Source: Auriscalpium vulgare
Lineage: Eukaryota; Basidiomycota; Agaricomycetes; Russulales; Auriscalpiaceae
Length of the DNA stretch: 64,000 nt
Reading direction: 5' to 3'
NCBI GenBank assembly: GCA_019915015.1
Contig: JAHBBC010000021.1
Coordinates: 124,001 to 188,000, forward strand
Position 1 is the first letter of the stretch. Each line of letters opens with the position of its first letter. The notes beneath the pieces are model-generated. The model saw only the letters and a program-made list of their open reading frames with translations, searched no databases and was not told the origin of the DNA. The position numbers and the translations under genes are program-made. Positions 47,001-58,300 of this stretch are shown here, in pieces.

Positions 47001-48247
47001 TGATTCACGTTGAGCTGCTGGACCCGTCGGAAAAACTTGCCGAGAGTACGAACGTATCGCGTCAATAGATCCAATGAACGAGTAGCCGTGGCATCCGGCC
47101 GTGTGCCCGACAAGCGTACAGCATTGAACAGGCTGATGCGCATCTCGTACAGTGACTTCAGCTGCAATGCTGACGATTGGAAAGCTTGCATGAACTACGC
47201 GCACTTTAGCTATCCAGCTTCGAACGAGGACAGAAAGCGACGGACCCATGTCTGGAATGAGATGTACTTCGTGTCTTTCAACCTTGGCCATACCCATGTG
47301 GCTATCTTCGCGATACATTTAAAGAGCAAATGTGCGAACAGCAGATCCTCTGCTGTGCGAGGACTGCTGAGTGTGGCGGCACTCAACGAGGACGCCAGAC
47401 GCTCAGCAATCTTGACATAGTGGTCAGAGAGGATGACATGTAGGCGTGCTATGAGCTAGAACTAAAATTACCTTCCCAAACTGCGGGCAATGAAAGATGA
47501 AAACAAACCTCGCCCAGGGTCTTGATGTTGGTCATCATCTTCGCACCAGAAAATTCTTTCAGCACTGCATTCAAGAGACGAAGAGCTCGATGAAGAACGA
47601 GGGTTTCTCGTGGATCGGAATTCGGCGCGACTTCTCGTGTTGCTAAGGTGGTCGTAATCGGGGTCATCAGGTCGGATTCTAAGGTTGGCCTATGACGAGA
47701 CACGTGAGTGAATCAGTCGCGCAGTCAGGGTCAAATGGATCACCATTTTTGAGGAACATCATTGCGAGCAATCTTGGCCACAATCACCTCGTTGCACCTG
47801 GATATCTGGGGGCTGCTATAGCAAGACAGTACTGACACGATTGCGGGATCGCCTACCGTGTCGTCCTGCTCGTCCAAGAAACCGATACACCGAGCTCTGA
47901 TACCAGGACGCTCTTCTTCAGGTATCAGTCTGAAAGGACGGCGTTCATTCGTAAACATATCTGGACCGAATGGGGACAGCGTACCTCTTGGAGCGCCAGT
48001 GGTTGACCACGACGTTCTTGATCTGTATGATACTGAGTTTGCGAATCGGCAGCGGGAAAGACCTCTCCGCAGCAATCTGGTGTAACGCGTTCAAGGTGCC
48101 GGGGAGGTCTAGCAATTCCTTGAGGCGCAAAGAGGCGGCCTGCATTTCCGCGGGGTTCTGTGACACGGCCCCTGCGACGACGCTGTAGAGCTCCTGGGGG
48201 GATGCAGGAGCAACATCCTGGGCTAACTTTCTGGATTTGCTGAGCAT
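44088..48247 (-). CDS. Importin-11/Kap120-type karyopherin beta
   Basis: A nuclear transport receptor of the importin-beta superfamily. The gene spans 4.2 kb with more than ten introns; I did not fix every exon. The N-terminal importin-beta domain is clear: SVVAGAVSQNPAEMQAASLR, LKELLDLPGTLNALHQIAAE and RSFPLPIRKLSIIQIKNVVV followed by NHWRSK. HEAT-like helices continue through GIRARCIGFLDEQDD and VLHRALRLLNAVLKEF. The end reads LALYWDQPSNSYFNGTED and then VMESRYLSKTDPIVLKQIMA, matching the Kap120/IPO11 tail. An Asp-rich run (DDDDDD) lies near the C-terminus. Cargo (in yeast, ribosome assembly factors) is known for the family, not seen here. Start at 48247, stop at 44088-44090. Confidence 0.85.
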
Positions 48248-48370
48248 GGGGGGATGTGGTGGTGAGAGAGCAAGGAGCTGCGGCGCGGGGAGGCAGAGGG
48301 CAAGTCACCGTCAACACGCGTAAATAACGCGAAGTCGCGTCGCGCTCGGTCGTGCCATAGAACGCGTCGC

Positions 48371-50605
48371 ATGCCACCACGTCTCTTGCGCTTTGTCACA
48401 GCCGCCGCTCGCTCTCGCACATTACAACAACATCTCTGCCTCAGCCGCATCTTTTCGACCCGGGCACGGATGCCACTATCTCGCGAGACCGTGCTCGACT
48501 ACGTGGACGACTCGGAGCCAGAGCGTCAAGAAAGCAGACGCAGACACAAGGCTATCAAGAAGGGCAAATCGATACCTACACATCCGTCCCGCTCGCCTAC
48601 GCCCGCGCTCGGGATACCTGCCCAACCCCTCAACGCGCCGTCTCCTGCACCCAACGAGGTCATCGAGCTCAGCGGTATGTCGTCAGCTCTGCGTGGGGCT
48701 GACCTGACAGATACCTCTGATAGACGCAGAAGATGAACGCGCTGTTATCAAAGTCATAGGACGCTCCAATACAGCTTCCGCTGTGACCTCGAAAGGGCAA
48801 GTCATTGACATCAGCGGTACGGAATGACTGACCTTCTTTCTCGTGATACCGTCTGAACGCTTCCACCGCGTAGATGATGCTTCGAATGTGTCTCTGCATT
48901 CCCTGTCTGGTGCACCTGCAATTGCCATTCATGCCGCCTCATCGGCTCCAGGCTCTCCAATCCGAACCAAATTGTTCCTGAGTGCGATCGACATGTCCCC
49001 AGATCTTCGCACGAAATTAGGGCACTTGGCTTACACGCAGGACCCTCCCAGACTGTCGCGCGGCTCCTCCCTTGTGAGCGCGTCTTCGAGCGCTGCGGAA
49101 TCTGCGGCTGAAGGACAGCCGCCCGTCAAACGCACGCGAAAGACCCAACCGCCCCTCGTACCCGACCTCACAGCTGCAGATCTGGCACTTCTTATGGTGT
49201 GTCCCTCGTGTGGGATCAGCTGGACGACACGTAAGACAGCCCAAAACAAGCTGACGCATATCCGAAGCTGTGCCCGGAAACGAGGCTTGTCGCAAGACAC
49301 GCTTCAAGCGATGCTGCTTCGGGAATTGAAGAAGGCCGTTGAATCGAACATGCCAGAATCGAAGACGCCGCCTACCGTTCCTGAGCTCACCGCTCCTGGG
49401 ACCTTCATGGAGGACGTCGTCAACGTCGCAGACCCCAAGAGGAAGGCCAGAAGAAAAGACGTTCAATCGACGGTCAAGGGTCTCGGTGAAACACGAAATG
49501 TAATCTTGAACCGTGCTCGATCCTTGCTGGCCAACACAGACCCTGGACCATCGATGCCGGTTGGTCCAATGAGCTTGAACGCGCAAATTCAGACACAAAT
49601 TTTCGGTCAAAGCGCTCTCGCTCAACGGCACGGGTTCACGAGGTCCGAGCGCCTTGACTATGCGGGTCCTTCTACACGTAATGAAGATGACGATGATGTG
49701 CCTCCTGCTACACAAGCTTTCGCTCCGTCCAAGCTCCGAGCTGCCTTAGGCCGGACTTCGCACATCTCTGTGAGTGCCGTTGACCACAACTTGCAGGAGT
49801 ACGGCTGATGACACGCAGGTTGCTACGTCCTCTGATGACGATGACACCCACCGGTCCATCTCTAGCTTAAGAGAACATTCTCTGCGGCAGGCTGCAATGA
49901 GCCCGAGCGATCGCCTTAGCTTTCCCTCCCTAGGTCACAGACTCTCCACACGCGGTCTTCCGCACCAGCTGGCCGACGAACAACAGGACTTGTGGGCATA
50001 CGATGGTAGACACCGTGTACAGGATGACGCTGGCCTCGAACGGACCATGGAGCCCAATCATAATGTGTACCTCCGCTCCAATTTGCCCTCAGAGCGCGGC
50101 TCTCCTGTGACCCTATCACTTACCCAGACACATTGTGAAGTCGCAGCATCTCCAGGACCAACGCTCTCTAAGCCGAAGGGCAAGGCAAGGCGGATGGCAA
50201 AGAAGCAGCTTGGGGCCGACGACGACGAAGCTGAAGAAGCCGACAAGTTGGATGATCCTGCGCTATTCAAGAGGCTTAAACATCTCATCATCCAGGACAA
50301 TGAGTTGCATCTCCGCATATTGCGATACGAAGTATGTGCAGCTTCTCATTCTGGCCTTGTTTACTCATCTCACATACATCACAGCCGGTTGATTTCAACG
50401 TGTTCCTTGCCCTCGCTGAAACACTCAACGTCAGCAGCCGTGGCCTGAAACTCAAAGTGCGGGCGTTTCTGGACGAAGAGGTATCGTCGCTCGCCATTAA
50501 GGCTGCATGCACAGCATCCTCACTTGATCCTAGGCCATCAACTTCTTCGGAGCAGAGCTTGCGAGCACTCGCACCAAACGGCATGCATATGCAACGGGAC
50601 ATTGA
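48371..50605 (+). CDS. SLX4: Structure-specific endonuclease scaffold Slx4
   Basis: Slx4 binds the Slx1 GIY-YIG nuclease and cuts branched DNA in repair and recombination. Exons 48371-48674, 48724-48816, 48874-49769, 49819-50331, 50385-50480 and 50534-50605 sum to 658 codons; a start at 48470 shortens this by 33. The C-terminal Slx1-binding domain is present: LFKRLKHLIIQDNELHLRIL, then EPVDFNVFLALAETLN and VRAFLDEEAINFFGAEL. Mid-protein there is a C2HC zinc finger (CPSCGISWTTRKTAQNKLTH followed by SCARK), as in other basidiomycete Slx4. Several SDDxx-type acidic motifs (EVIELSDAED, VIDISDDASN) resemble SUMO-interacting motifs. The N-terminal extension looks like a mitochondrial presequence; see findings. 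Confidence 0.85.
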
Positions 50606-50722
50606 TGCTCTGTTGAAAAATAGTCTAAATGAATTATTTTTGTAAAATTAGCACCTGTTGAAGGTATTCTACTGTGGCCACATGGCCATGTCTAAGTTCC
50701 GACCTCCTATATACGATACAAA

Positions 50723-52727
50723 TCACAGAGCAACATCAGATAGACCCGCGACTTCGATCACTCCACCGACGAGGTGCAGACTACCTGTCACCAGGACATC
50801 AACAGGCCTGCCATCACCTTCTAGCTTGCGCACGATGCGGACAGCATGCTCGATCGACGGATGGACATGTATGCTCTCTTTTGGGAACGACGAGATGAGG
50901 CTCGACCAAGCAGCGGCTAGCTCTGTCTGGGTTTTCAACTGAGCGAGGTCATCTTCCGGAATCAAGACGGCCGTCAAATCTGGAAAAAAGGGCCATGAGG
51001 ATGCGTACACCAAAGAAAGTGGATAATTATACCTCCTTTGAAACGGCCATCGGCGTAGGTGACATTCGCACAGAAAATCACGGCATCAAACAATGTGTCC
51101 GATGAAACGAGCGAGTCATGCAGTTTCAACTGGGCAGAGGCTTTGGCCAATACGGTGCCCAAAAACGAAGTACCTGAACGGCCATGGGTACAATTAAACA
51201 CCAAGACACGAAGAGGCCGCGATCTGGATAATAATTGCGGTGAGCTGGCTGACAACACGCCGAGCAAACTAGGCCCACTCTGACTCAAGCGGCCGCAGAG
51301 CTACTTGTGGACTGACAAACCACTGCACGCAACAGTCGAGGCTCTCCGCCGTGTGTGCCCCGTCGAGGTACCAAGTTGTTGCCGGATACTTCGGGTCCGG
51401 CACAGTTTGACACCGTCCGGGCCATCTTGCTTGCTCCAAGCCTTTGATGAAGGAGTCGGGCAAAGCCGTTTCAGGAGCTACTGAATCTTGAATTTGTAGG
51501 AATTTGTGGGCGAGTTGAACGGCCAACTTGGCGTTCTGCACTTGGTGGGTGCCTGCCAAACCAAGCTTGATCTCTGACAGCTCGGGCGTCACTGGAACTA
51601 TGATGAACTCGGATGCCTGTGGGCGGATAAGATTTTTCATGGATGGCAGGGAGATACCACCATACCTGGCGGTCAATGCTTTGTTGCTTCAACATAGCCA
51701 TGCCTTCCTCCGGCTGATTGACGGTTAGAGCAGGCACGCCTTCCTGGTAAAGATGTCGTGAGATTAACCCCCGCTACAGATACTCAACACAAACCTTGTA
51801 AATGCCCCCTTTTTGCCAGGCGATGTCACGTATGGTATTTCCTAGCACAGCGGTATGGTCAATTCCGAGGGCAGAAACACCAGTGACGATCGGCCTCGGG
51901 ACGATATTTGTGCTGTCGTACGCCCCGCCGACACCGACTTCGAGTATTGTCGCGTCAACCTGCACCTAGAGATTAGTGTTTCTGGCTGTCGCTAATCGTA
52001 AAGGGCATACGTTTAGAGTAAGAAATGCGTGAAACGCGACGAGCGTGACATAGCGGAAGTACATTGGCTTGGCAGAAGTAGTTGGGGATTTCCTCTGATG
52101 AGAGGCTATATGACTTGTGGACAGTACAGTTGCCGGAACAAACCGACCTTGTCATTGGCATCCAACCTATCCCACACTTCAAAGAAAAACTTTGCGAAAT
52201 CTTCCTCCGAAATGGGTGCACCGTTAATTCGTATCCGCTCTCGTACCGCGACCAGGTGGGGCGAAGTGTACAGACCTAGTTCCAGTGTGTTAACAAGCCT
52301 GTGCTATCTGCGCACAGTTGAGTACGCACCGACTTTCCAATTTGGCTTGGCATGTCGAAGGATAGAGTCGGTAAAGGCACAAGTAGAGCCTTTCCCTTTC
52401 GTCCCAGTGACATGTATGACATTCAGCCGATTCAGGTCTTCTTGCTGGTGGGCAATTAGGCCATGCGGGATGACTCTGACAGTCCACGCACCTTGTAACC
52501 TATACGCTCCAGGTACTCGACCATCTCTGGGATGGAAGACTCGCTGATCCTCCCTCCAGACGCCCGGACAGCCTCCAGGGTTGCAAAATTGGACTGGAGG
52601 GAGTTGAGGTGTTTTATAGCATCCTGGTAGTCCCTAGATGACATCCTCCTTGAGCCAGGAAGTGAGGAGGGTGGGTAGATAGGGCGGGCGGGTGGTCGAA
52701 GACGGATTCTCATCCGAGTCACCAGCA
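50723..52727 (-). CDS. MET7: Folylpolyglutamate synthase
   Basis: Adds glutamates to folates so that they are retained and used by enzymes such as methionine synthase. The ATP-binding loop VIHVTGTKGKGSTCAFTDSI lies just after the first intron (about 52440). Then YTSPHLVAVRERIRINGAPI, ATILEVGVGGAYDSTNIV, ALGIDHTAVLGNTIRDIAWQ, and a C-terminal domain with NAKLAVQLAHKFL, WYLDGAHTAESLDCCVQWF and VLVTGSLHLVGGVIEVAG. About nine exons. Two starts are in frame: ATG at 52727 gives a 28-residue Arg/Pro-rich N-terminal extension (MLVTRMRIRLRPPARP), and ATG at 52644 gives MSSRDYQDAIKHLNSL. Together they would suit mitochondrial and cytosolic forms. Confidence 0.92.
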
Positions 52728-53073
52728 TATTTGCCTGATGAATTGCGGACGCGCCAGATCTAACACGAGATCTTATATTGGGCACGTGATAGGAGACGCG
52801 ACCAAACCACCGTGAAGTACTGGCACGTCCACAACATGTTACAGTCAAAGGTTTGGGTTTGAGTAGGGGTCGATGCACGTGGCGCGCGCTCCGGCCGGCC
52901 CGTTGCTTTATACTTACCTCCCTTTCTTCACGCCTCGTATATACCTCGAGCCTGCGGGCGGTGGCAGGACGTCGTCGTCTCTTACGCCCCGCTCGCAGGT
53001 ACGTTTCCTACGTTTTATTTAGTCGTCGTCTCTTACGCCCCGCTCGCAGTCGCGATTTTCGTGCCCTCAGTGC
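52728..53073. other. Junction between the FPGS promoter and the DIRS-type element
   Basis: Holds the FPGS upstream region and the 5' leader of the retroelement. The exact left end of the element cannot be fixed by eye, because its right end is outside the window. GC-rich sequence and a TATAC/TATATAC stretch lie at about 52908-52945. Confidence 0.4.
52971..53049 (+). repeat. Two identical 28-bp direct repeats in the retroelement leader
   Basis: Copies at 52971-52998 and 53022-53049 are identical and 51 bp apart. The first is followed by GTACGT and the second ends in GCAG, so the intervening unit reads as a perfect 51-nt GT...AG intron. Internal leader repeats are known from DIRS-type elements; this role is inference. 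Confidence 0.7.
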
Positions 53074-54340
53074 ATGAGCCCTAAGCGCATTAGAGGCCCC
53101 GACGGACGTTTTCTCCCTAAGAATTTACCTGAGCCACTCGCCCTACATCCCGTCATGGCACCCTCGAACGACACAACCGGCTCCGGCTCGTCCAACAACG
53201 CGCAACAACCCGTCACACCCCCAGTTAACGTCCCGGCGCTGCAGACGCCCGTGGTCCCGCCCGGCGTCACGCAGACGCCCGTGGCGCCGACGCCCGTCGC
53301 GCCGGCGCCCGACACCGCGAACGAGCTCGCTGCGCAGCTCCAGCGCCTCTTCGGCCCCATGCTCCAGCAACATCGCGAGGACGTCGAGGCGTCGGTCCAG
53401 CGCGTCCTCAACGGACAGCAGGCCGAGCTTCAGAGCATCCGCGCCACCCTCGCCGCGGCACCGGCACCCGCGGCAGCGGCACAGCCACCCGCCGCCCCCA
53501 CGTTCGCCGCCCTGCCGCCCGCACCGGCGGCAGCCCCGAACCCGTACGCGCAGCCCGCGCCGTCCTACGCTCCGCCCCTCACGCAAAACCCTGCCGCCGG
53601 TGCGTCCTTCTCCTTTCATCAGGACTATCCTTGGATCGGGGCGGCGGTGATCACCCTTGATCACCTCCATCTTCAACTACGAGTTCCGCGCGTCGGATCT
53701 CTGGAAGCTGGACATCCGGAACCGGGACAAGAAGACGAAGAAGACGATCGGAATCGGGCATTCCGATCAGATCGAGATCGTCAACGAGGCCGGCGCAGAC
53801 TACCGCTCAGCCTCCTCCCTCCTCATTCCCCTCCAGACTTTTTTCAACATCGTCCTGGGTGGGCTCAGCAACTCCGGCGCCACCGCCGCCGTCATCGCCG
53901 GGGTCGCGCACGGTTTCAATGCGTACACCGCGCAGCTGCTCGATTTCTCCATGACACACGAATGGACCGCCGTCTACGACTACCACTGCCTTTTCTTCGA
54001 CACTCGCATACGCGAGATGTCGCACTCAATCTACACGGGCTGGCGCTCTATCGACGTTCGGATCCAGGCCATGCGCCTCTTCGGGCGCCTGCGCGCGCAG
54101 GCACCGGCGCCTTCTTCCCAATCGGGCGGGAAGAAGAAGCCGCAGCAGCAGCAGCATCATTCTTCCCACAGCGGGCAGCAGCAGCAGCAGGGCGCGTCAC
54201 AGACCAGCGGGCCCTGCCTCAAGTTCAACAATGGGCAGTGTCAGACGACCCCCTGCCATTGGGGTCGTGCGCACACCTGCCTCGTATGCGGTAAGGCGCA
54301 CGGCGCCCACGAGCACGAGGCGAAGTCCAAATCGGGCTAG
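53074..54340 (+). pseudogene. DIRS-type gag-like protein, frameshifted
   Basis: Two overlapping frames encode one protein. The first, from ATG at 53074, is Pro/Ala-rich with a coiled-coil-like part (LAAQLQRLFGPMLQQHREDV) and breaks down after DYPWIGAAV (about 53650). The second frame, from about 53655, goes on with SIFNYEFRASDLWKLDIRNR, Gln-rich low complexity and a C-terminal zinc knuckle (CLKFNNGQCQTTPC, then HTCLVCGKAHGAHEH). A one-base shift next to the short repeat ATCACC...ATCACC at 53649-53664 explains the break. The zinc finger type is common in fungal DIRS gag proteins. Confidence 0.8.
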
Positions 54341-54488
54341 GATCTTGGCACGACGCTCGCGCACGTCGCGCCACCATCCTCACACGGCATAATTCCAGTC
54401 ACCGGTTCCCTCGCTTCTCAGGACTTCCCCCCACTCGGCATTCCCCCTCATTCCCCCCGCGCGTCCCAACACAGATCCGCGCGCCAAT

Positions 54489-55018
54489 CACCCCGCCCTT
54501 AACACAGGCCCTCTCCCCTCCGTCTCCACGACCCTCGATCACGACGCATGGGCTCATTACCTATCAGAATACCCCGACCCAGTATTTGTACAAACTTTGC
54601 TTAATATCATCCGCTTCGGCGCCAACATCGGTTTCACGGGTGATCGCGAAGTTTCCCAACACGGCGCCAACCTCAAATCGGCGCTGGAGTACCCCGAAGC
54701 AGTCACTTCTGATATTTCCAATCAGCTCACACGCGGCTGTTCCGCCGGCCCGTTCGACAGCTCCCCATTTCCCCACTTTCGCATCTCTCCCCTCGGAGCA
54801 GTTACGCGAAAGCGTTCGTCGAAAGTCCGCCGCATTCACCACCTCTCCGCGCCCGAGGGGAGCTCGGTGAATGACGGCATTCCCGACTCCGAAGCGACGA
54901 TCGAGTACGATCTGTTCCGCTGTGCCGTCAACGATCTTATCGCATCGGGCGCCGGTTCCTTAATGATCAAACTCGATTTAGAACAAGCTTTTCGTCACAT
55001 CCCGGTCCGCCCTGCAGA
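54489..55018 (+). pseudogene. Reverse transcriptase, N-terminal half (interrupted)
   Basis: Reads NIIRFGANIGFTGDREVS, then HHLSAPEGSSVNDGIPDS and finger/palm motif A: LMIKLDLEQAFRHIPVRPA, which carries the first catalytic Asp. The frame is cut at 55018 exactly where the 8-bp target duplication of the inserted transposon begins, and continues at 61889 in the same frame with DWPLLGFSWAGQ. Confidence 0.85.
55011..55018 (+). repeat. 8-bp target-site duplication, left copy (CCTGCAGA)
   Basis: Identical to 61881-61888 and present once in the rebuilt reading frame of the host element, as expected for transposon insertion. Confidence 0.93.
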
Positions 55019-55050
55019 AGGACCCCCGTAACTCACGCCAGGGGTATGAT
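55019..55050 (+). repeat. Terminal inverted repeat, left
   Basis: 32 bp beginning AGGACCCCCGTAACTCA and ending GGGGTATGAT. Pairs with 61849-61880 with one mismatch (C/T at base 18). Confidence 0.95.
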
Positions 55051-55058
55051 TTTCGCAC

Positions 55059-55194
55059 GGTAGCTAGACGGCGCTTTGCGCCGGAAGCTCTGAGGGGTCT
55101 GAGGTAGCTGGGGGCTAGAATTTGGGGCAAAAGTATGATCCTGATGGTGGTAGTTAGGGGCGCGGTGAACCGATGTCTGATCACAGAGGTAGTT
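55059..55194 (+). repeat. Subterminal GGTAGYT repeats, left cluster
   Basis: Four copies on the plus strand (55059, 55103, 55149, 55188). Three more copies in the same orientation lie at the right end (61752, 61791, 61827). Arrays like this often bind transposase. Confidence 0.6.
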
Positions 55195-55376
55195 GGACTA
55201 AGTACTGGCGGCAGAAGATTTTGACCCCATAATTACCGGTATAATTCGTACAAGTTGAGACATTAGGTAGAAATTTACGTGGCCTGCTGCGTACGACATT
55301 CTACGACAACGCCTCGGACCGAACCTGCTTCTTCTGTGCAGCGCATCACCCTCGCAGCCATCCCGGCATCGTGCCA

Positions 55377-58300
55377 ATGGATGAGTCCATCACAATCTAC
55401 AACGACGATGAAATACCTATGTTCCGTCCCGAATTATGGATCTCGCAAGGCAAAAGCTATCCCCAGAACCCACCGCCGGAGCTGCTGGCCTACATCGAGC
55501 AGCTCCTCAGGATTCCCAACGCTCCCGAGACTTCTTTGCTCCCCAGCGGCACCGAGGATGTTCATTCCTTCGTATCTACACCACTCCCTCGTCGCGATCA
55601 GCAGCTCATACACCCCTCAACCAAAGCTGTTTTTAGCCATGACGTGGCAGTCTTCCCCATAACCACACTTACAAAATCACGAAGCCTTCCTACGGATGCC
55701 TTCGTGGACAAGCTTGCTGCACTCGCACCGCAGGCCATCCTGGATGGCGCACAATCAATCATGGACCCACGATATGCAAGTGGTGCATCCCCGCTGTGGA
55801 TGATCACTTACTGGCAACGGATGCGTACGGTCCTCCTGGCACAGGAGACGTGGACGGCGAGCGTGCGGTGGCTGCTACAAGTCGCTGACGGTTCTATGGA
55901 AAGCGAACGCACTGTTGCTCTTATCCACTCGCTTCCCTGGCGCCAGCAACTCATGATACCCGGTGCCGCCACATTTACGACAACATCAGCCCTTGCTCCG
56001 CTGTTATCAGACGGCCTTCTCACCGACACCATCGTTGACATGATGCTCATGTGGTTGAGAAGCCGCGTTCGGAGCACGCCAGGAATTGCCAACAACTTCG
56101 AGATCGCCGGACACGAGTTCTGGAATGCAATTTCAAAGATCACAGTAATAGAAGACCTGTTCCCCGACTCACCTCGTTACCTCAAGAGAATTGAAGACGA
56201 TCTGCGCACCCATAGGAAGGTACTCCTCTTCCCTGTTTTCCTCGCCAAATACAAGCATTTTGTTGTCGTGAAGATCGACGGTCAAGCGGAAACAATATCC
56301 TATGGTGAGTACGTTACTATGTCGCCAATGGGAATGCAATCTTACCATTCCTGTGAAACAAGGCGACGGCCTTTACCATCAGGGACTGCGCCTGCCTAAA
56401 GACATCGAGAAGAAATTGCTCTGGTGGACGCGTGTCAAATTCGGCATTGAGTACAAGTGGGAGGGACAGTCGCTTACGACAGCGAGACAGACAGATCACG
56501 TATCGTGTGGCGTGATCGCCGTGAATGCGGTCGCACACGAAACACTGGGCTGGCAGCTTTGGGATGATTCAAGGCGCCACGTCGAACGGTTGGCGTGGTT
56601 CGAGAGGCTCGCTGCCGACCATATTCAATCGGTACGCTATATTTTGCTCATTAGCGACATGAGGACGACGATACTCAGGTGCTCTGCGCAGGTATCAAGT
56701 CATCAGCGACGGTCTGATGCTGTGACAGGCGGCGCCGGACGCGATGAGCCTGTTGCGCATCATATCCCTCGCGGGATGGCCCACCTTCTAAATCCTCAAG
56801 CTTCCGAACCCGGCGAGTCGACCAGAGATGCTGAATGTCTACTTGAAGGATTCAGTCCAGAGGTGGAAGAAAAGCAGATGGGGCGACGCGGAGACATGGA
56901 CGAAGGCAGCAAATACGATCCGTCAATTCCACCTCTGTCAATGCCACCTTCTCCTACATCATCATATTCAGTACTTGCATCTGCTAGTGGCTATGACAGC
57001 GACTGCGACGACATACCTATGCCCGATACCACCGATACCAGCTGCGCATACGGCCGGTCGTTGCTCTCTCCATCCACTGTCGACGATGATCTCCCACCAG
57101 TTCCGCGTGGTGGAATGCTGGACCAGGATGGGCCTGGCAGTATCACAGAATGGAGAAGCCATTTGGAAAATGGGACTTCTGATGCTGCGTCAATGTCGTC
57201 AAGAAGGGTGTCGTCGGTGGGAAGTGAGGCGGAGGATTGCGCATCCGATGGAAGTCGACTGTCAAGGGCATCTAAGAAGATCATCAGTTCCATTGGGACG
57301 ACACTGAAGGCTGCGCGGGGCTTACTGAAAAGGCGGAGGAAAGGGAGCTCGAGCGCAGACGACAAGACGGCTGCGAGCGCGAGTGAAGCAACAAGCGCTC
57401 AATCTGACCACGACTCAGAGGCTCAGGCGCCTATCCATCCTGCAAAACGCACACGCACTGTCCCTGGGCCCATTCATCCGTTCTTCGCGCCCAAGGGAAA
57501 GAATAAGGATGTCATTGCTACCGTGTCTGCAAGCACCGCAAGCGCTGATGTTGGGCCATCGTCTGGAGCAATCAGCACGCGCCTGGCCAATTCCTTCGTC
57601 AAACGCGGTAGGGACGACAACTCAAAGGCGTATACCAAATTCAAGGAGAAAATCCTTGCGCTTGACGACATGGCCGAGTTCTGTCTAGACGATGTTCGGA
57701 AGGTCCGATGCTCTCGATGCAACAAGTACATGCTTATGACTGGGGCGTATCACACCAAGGCATTCAAACAGCACCAGAAAGTTTGCAAGGGCACAATGCG
57801 ATCACATACACTGGGCCACATCTGGGCATCAACCTCATCGACGCAGGCCCCCGCTCCGAGAATGATAGATCGTCCTTGTTTCGGACTTCGCGCAGCAAAA
57901 TACGCTCGTGTGCGTCAATATTTGGAGCGCACACCATACGGCGGGGGCGGCGGGCCTTCCCTCGCCGATTTGGCGTTAGAGTTGTATTCGGCACCAGATT
58001 ATCGTTCGTTGGATAAGGCCAGAAAGCAAGTAGTCGACACGGAGCAAGAGCATCGGTGGCAGTGGAAGAACTATCGGTCGCCTCCCCTTCATGTCCTTGC
58101 GACAGATTGTCTTCGCACTGTAAGGGTGCCGGAAGAGTCAACTGAGGATGTTACTTGTGTCAACTGCCTCGCTCTGCTGCATGTCCACGTATTCCAGAAT
58201 GCGACTCGCAAGCCAGTCCCCGAGCCTAAGAATCGCCGCTTCACCCCCAATCATGCTCAGAAAGACGACATACAGGCCCTCCATCGATATGCTCTTACTC

